Of a stretch of 8,623 bases of DNA, positions 6,554 to 8,623 are shown one piece after another; within the stretch, counting starts at the first letter, position 1, and every line of letters starts with the position of its first letter. Location of the stretch: contig PMAM01000326.1 of the NCBI GenBank assembly GCA_003152595.1, positions 2,721 through 11,343 of the forward strand. The letters run 5' to 3'. A program made the translations under genes and the position numbers. The notes beneath the pieces were generated by a model. The model was not told the origin of the DNA. It did no database searches and saw nothing but the letters and a program-made list of their open reading frames with translations. Origin of the DNA: Acidobacterium sp. GTDB lineage: Bacteria > Acidobacteriota > Terriglobia > Terriglobales > Acidobacteriaceae.

Positions 6554-7842
6554 GGGATCACCTCGCGTCCGACGGCCAGATTGAGTTGCGCGGCGGCCGT
6601 CAGATAAGCGCCAATCAGCTGCGTGTAGGCCAGCTGTACCTGGCGGTAATCGCTCTGCGCATTGAGCAGATCGAGCAGAGAAGCGCCGCCGTGCTGCCAG
6701 GCGTAGGTCACGGAGTCGCGTACCCGCAGCGCTTGGTCGTTGTATTTGGCCTTGTAGGGTTTGAGGAGCGCGAGATTGCTTTCAACCTGCGCATAGGCCG
6801 TGTCCACGTCGCTGAACACCTGTGCTCGCGCGGCCTCACTGGCATGCCGGCTGCGCGCGATGTCGATCTGGGTGCGCTGTTTCTCGCCCTGATTGCGGTC
6901 GAAGATGCGGAGCGGAATGCTGACGCTGGCCCCGAGCGTGTCAATGCCGTCCGGGTTATTGTTCGACGAGTTGTACGTGTACCAGCCGCTGAGGGTCGGA
7001 TCGGTTGACCCATTGGAGATCGCCAGCTTGTGATTGGTTTCTGACTGCTGGATGGTCTGCAGAGCCGCCTGCAGATCGGGGCGCGTATTGAGCGCGATCT
7101 GGCGGAAATCGTCGAGTGGCTGCAGCGTGTCGGAGAAATCAAAGGGGCCGGTGACGTCGAACTGTTCGATGGGGGTGCGATCGTCGAGCAACTGCAGCAG
7201 CTGGATTTTGGCGGTGCGTAGGTTGACCAGAGCGGACTGAATCTCCACCTCGTACTGCACGCGCATCAGCTCGATGCGGTCCAGGTCGATCTGCGCGAGA
7301 TCGCCGGCGCGGAAACGGTTGCGGCTGATGTCGATGATCTTGTCGTAATAGTCCAGGTCGGCCTTGGCCAGGTTCAGCACGACTTTTGCCTGGAGCGTGG
7401 CGACGAATGCGGTGCGCAGGCCGAAAAGCATGTTGCGGTCCAGATCCTCGTGCTGGGCCTGGCCGATGCGCGTGCCTTCCTGTGCGCTTTCCAGGCGCAG
7501 GTCGCGTTTGTGGTCCCGTTCGTGGAGATAGCTGACCGTGGGCACGATATAGGTGCCGCGCAAGGGCTGCCACACGTTGTTGTGGGGAGCAATCTGCGTA
7601 CCGTCCTGCGAGAGGGTGAACTGGGGATTCGGCCGCAGGTACGCGGTGATCTCCTCGGCCTTCATTTCGTCGACATTGGACTGATCGGCCTTCAGCGTCG
7701 GGTTGTCGGCCTCGAATTTGGCTTTGATCTGGTCCCACGTATAGCTCTGCTGCGCTGCGGCGCGTGGCATACCCCACGCCAGCAACGTCGCGAGGCACAG
7801 TGCAGCCGGGAACTGTTTCGCAATTATGAAGTCGGGAGTCAT
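6550..7842 (-). CDS. TolC-family outer-membrane efflux protein (CzcC position), first gene of the efflux operon
   Basis: Outer-membrane channel of the tripartite efflux complex; such proteins form trimeric beta-barrels with a long periplasmic coiled-coil tunnel. The 430-residue protein starts with a signal peptide (hydrophobic core about 13-24, likely cleaved after AAA at residue 30). It shows the two repeated outer-membrane efflux units. The first is about 35-220 and includes RNRFRAGDLAQIDLDRIEL. The second is about 243-428 and ends in the typical WQHGGASLLDLLNAQ followed by a long amphipathic helix to LNLAVG. ATG at 7842 fits the signal peptide, although the ribosome site is weak (GGA about 17 nt upstream). 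Its TGA overlaps the adaptor's GTG by 4 nt. As first gene, it has the operon's control region directly upstream (7843-8111). Pump type suggests metal export, but the protein itself carries no substrate information. Confidence 0.94.
   Translation of the reverse strand: MTPDFIIAKQFPAALCLATLLAWGMPRAAAQQSYTWDQIKAKFEADNPTLKADQSNVDEMKAEEITAYLRPNPQFTLSQDGTQIAPHNNVWQPLRGTYIVPTVSYLHERDHKRDLRLESAQEGTRIGQAQHEDLDRNMLFGLRTAFVATLQAKVVLNLAKADLDYYDKIIDISRNRFRAGDLAQIDLDRIELMRVQYEVEIQSALVNLRTAKIQLLQLLDDRTPIEQFDVTGPFDFSDTLQPLDDFRQIALNTRPDLQAALQTIQQSETNHKLAISNGSTDPTLSGWYTYNSSNNNPDGIDTLGASVSIPLRIFDRNQGEKQRTQIDIARSRHASEAARAQVFSDVDTAYAQVESNLALLKPYKAKYNDQALRVRDSVTYAWQHGGASLLDLLNAQSDYRQVQLAYTQLIGAYLTAAAQLNLAVGREVIP
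6559..6564 (-). promoter_or_regulatory. Shine-Dalgarno site of the adaptor gene
   Basis: GAGGTG on the minus strand lies 5 nt before the GTG at 6553, within the end of the outer-membrane factor gene. It decides the GTG as start, since the signal peptide reads on directly from it. Confidence 0.7.
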
Positions 7843-7866
7843 TGGGGATTTGATATTTCCATCGAT

Positions 7867-7896
7867 CCGGACAGGACAGGTACGCCACTGTCCCGG
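7867..7896. repeat. GGACAG repeats with inverted CTGTCC arm in the operon leader
   Basis: Two overlapping GGACAG copies (7869-7874 and 7874-7879) face one CTGTCC (7888-7893). The second copy gives a perfect 6-bp stem with an 8-nt loop. The first gives CCGGACAG against CTGTCCCGG with one bulged base. It lies about 25-55 bp before the start codon of the first operon gene, so it could be an RNA hairpin near its ribosome site or a DNA operator. Confidence 0.5.
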
Positions 7897-7979
7897 GAGT
7901 ATCCGCCGCCCTGGCAGAATTCGGAACGGAACAGGTTCTGCTGACCATGAATGATTCGAACCCCGATTCTTTCCGTTAA

Positions 7980-7991
7980 GAACCTAGGTTC
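7980..7991. promoter_or_regulatory. Perfect 12-bp palindrome GAACCTAGGTTC
   Basis: A self-complementary 12-mer lies about 140 bp upstream of the first efflux gene. Its end overlaps the inverted copy (7990-7998) of the GGACAGG element. Such symmetry fits a dimeric regulator site, but no bound protein can be named. Confidence 0.45.
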
Positions 7992-8113
7992 CTGTCCGAG
8001 TGTATTGCCCGTATCCGCAGTGAGCGGCGTATCTTAGAGACGCCGGTCGCGATCTTTCGACAGACAATTTGTTGTCGCTGGATAGCGGCAAATATCTTTC
8101 GTACAAATCGGAT

Positions 8114-8135
8114 GGTCGACCCTGCCGAGTCGACC
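8114..8135. repeat. Inverted repeat with 7-bp arms (GGTCGAC / GTCGACC)
   Basis: Perfect 7-bp arms at 8114-8120 and 8129-8135 enclose 8 nt. No T-tract follows on the plus strand. It lies just before the possible small gene at 8160-8327 and could be an operator or leader hairpin. Confidence 0.5.
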
Positions 8136-8159
8136 GCCAATCGCCCGATAGGGGTTGTT

Positions 8160-8327
8160 GTGCAACCACGACGCCCTAAGAATCATGGCCGGCGAAATCG
8201 TAGGCAATTCGACGCCCCCGCCCTCCTGCAATGGCTGGGAATTGCGCTTGTCTTTGTCTTCCTGTTTTGGGCAGTAGCTATGGTCTTCATGCAGGCATGG
8301 CACACTCTTCTGTCACGTGGAAATTGA
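8160..8327 (+). CDS. Possible small basic single-pass membrane protein
   Basis: Not recognised. A 55-residue frame starts at GTG with AGGGG ending 5 nt before it. The N-terminus is very basic (QPRRPKNHGRRNRRQ), followed by one strongly hydrophobic helix at about residues 22-45 (LLQWLGIALVFVFLFWAVAM), then a short tail. This is the layout of a small inner-membrane protein with its N-terminus inside. An alternative start, ATG at 8112, would give 71 residues, but it has no ribosome site and a perfect inverted repeat begins two bases into it. Evidence against coding: third-position GC is only about half, lower than I would expect here, and no relative is recognised. It is divergent from the efflux operon. 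Its stop TGA is followed, in the same frame, by the open stretch from 8340. Confidence 0.35.
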   Translation: MQPRRPKNHGRRNRRQFDAPALLQWLGIALVFVFLFWAVAMVFMQAWHTLLSRGN

Positions 8328-8339
8328 CGTGACCTGAGT

Positions 8340-8623
8340 ATGGACAAATGCATCAGACGCGGGTGGTCCAAAGGCGTCCGTTGCGAGCTCTTCAGCGCTC
8401 TTTTCTGCCGCGTTACCCGTTCCGAGCCGATGACGCAGACAGGAATGTTCGCTGACATCTCATCCTCGTTCGGCTGGGATGGTACGCCAGGAGTTGCTTC
8501 ACTCCCGCAACTGCTTGGGGATACCGTCGATGAAGTCTCGACGACCGCCAATGAGTCATCGAGAATTCTGGACAAGCCAATCTGCCGGTTATGGTTGTGT
8601 CACCGGCAAACCGGAAATAACGA
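8340..8623 (+). CDS. Open reading frame running off the right edge, hypothetical
   Basis: From ATG at 8340 the frame stays open for 94 codons to the window end. The product begins MDKCIRRGWSKGVRCELF and later reads SSFGWDGTPGVASLPQLL. I recognise no family, signal peptide or membrane segment. It has five cysteines in 94 residues, no good ribosome site, and mixed third-position bases. It is in the same frame as the small gene at 8160-8327, whose TGA is separated from this ATG by 12 nt. That could mean two genes in tandem, one gene broken by a stop codon, or non-coding sequence. A 130-codon minus-strand frame with a TTG start overlaps it and looks no better. Confidence 0.2.
   Translation, partial: MDKCIRRGWSKGVRCELFSALFCRVTRSEPMTQTGMFADISSSFGWDGTPGVASLPQLLGDTVDEVSTTANESSRILDKPICRLWLCHRQTGNN
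8583..8608. repeat. Inverted repeat near the right edge (TGCCGGT / ACCGGCA)
   Basis: Perfect 7-bp arms at 8583-8589 and 8602-8608 enclose a 12-nt loop. A second overlapping pair, CCGGTT (8585-8590) and AACCGG (8609-8614), competes with it. There is no T-tract, so it is not a clear terminator. Confidence 0.35.

Larger units (their letters stand above)
7843..8111 (-). promoter_or_regulatory. Upstream control region of the efflux operon
   Basis: No convincing gene is seen in these roughly 270 bp, which should contain the promoter and leader of the minus-strand efflux operon. I could not find a clear sigma-70 promoter on the minus strand. The region is rich in inverted repeats. CGGACAGGA (7868-7876) is exactly inverted at 7990-7998, a second GGACAG and its complement lie at 7874-7893, and there is a 12-bp palindrome at 7980-7991. 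GAAC-AG-GTTC at 7929-7938 resembles that palindrome's half-sites. GACAA and TTGTC flank 4 nt at 8063-8076. Regulator binding is an inference. Confidence 0.5.

Noticed and set aside
5414..6607. A 397-codon plus-strand frame antisense to the adaptor gene
   Set aside because: Same artefact: the minus-strand gene has lipoprotein signal, lipoyl motifs and operon overlaps. The plus-strand product resembles nothing.
7139..7948. A 269-codon minus-strand frame overlapping the outer-membrane factor gene
   Set aside because: It is in another frame than the TolC-family protein, lacks domains and is rich in arginine, proline and histidine as expected of a shadow.
8183..8575. A 130-codon minus-strand frame near the right end
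   Set aside because: Starts at TTG without a ribosome site, shows no domain or membrane segment, and overlaps the better membrane-protein candidate on the plus strand. I cannot exclude it fully.
7843..8623. Search for tRNA, CRISPR repeats, insertion-sequence ends or attachment sites in the gene-poor right end
   Set aside because: No cloverleaf, no regularly spaced repeats, no transposase fragment and no direct duplications of insertion type were seen; only short dyads.

Overview
The window is GC-rich, densely coded bacterial chromosome with Gram-negative envelope genes: an outer-membrane TolC-type protein, a lipoprotein adaptor and a cytoplasmic-membrane RND pump. The overall style (membrane PAS histidine kinase, NarL-type regulator, CzcCBA-like operon, GC-rich codon use) would fit an Acidobacteriota or similar soil bacterium. 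That placement is an impression from gene style, not something the sequence proves.

Layout from left to right. (1) Positions 1-1265, minus strand: a PAS-containing membrane histidine kinase whose C-terminus runs off the left edge. (2) Positions 1266-1564: a roughly 300-bp divergent intergenic region with a 9-bp tandem repeat and weak promoter-like elements. (3) Positions 1565-2248, plus strand: a complete NarL/FixJ-type response regulator starting at GTG. (4) Positions 7842 down to 2274, minus strand: a compact three-gene operon in the order outer-membrane factor, periplasmic adaptor lipoprotein, RND pump (C-B-A order). The genes are joined by two 4-nt start/stop overlaps (GTGA and ATGA). (5) Positions 7843-8623: almost 800 bp without a confident gene. 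It holds several perfect dyads upstream of the operon, one possible 55-residue basic single-pass membrane protein, and a same-frame open stretch that runs off the right edge.

The three operon genes should build one envelope-spanning efflux complex. The RND pump carries the DFG-x3-DGA-x3-VEN signature of divalent-metal (Co/Zn/Cd/Ni-type) heavy-metal efflux pumps and lacks, by eye, the methionine triad of Cu/Ag pumps such as CusA. The exact metal cannot be read from the sequence. The kinase and regulator are divergently transcribed neighbours and probably form a signalling pair. They lie at the 3' end of the efflux operon, so control of the operon by them is plausible but inferred only from position.

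I see no clearly new biological system here. The main part is a recognisable metal-efflux operon next to a two-component system. The least explained parts are the palindrome-rich leader of the operon (7843-8135), the small membrane-protein candidate at 8160-8327, and the open frame that follows it.
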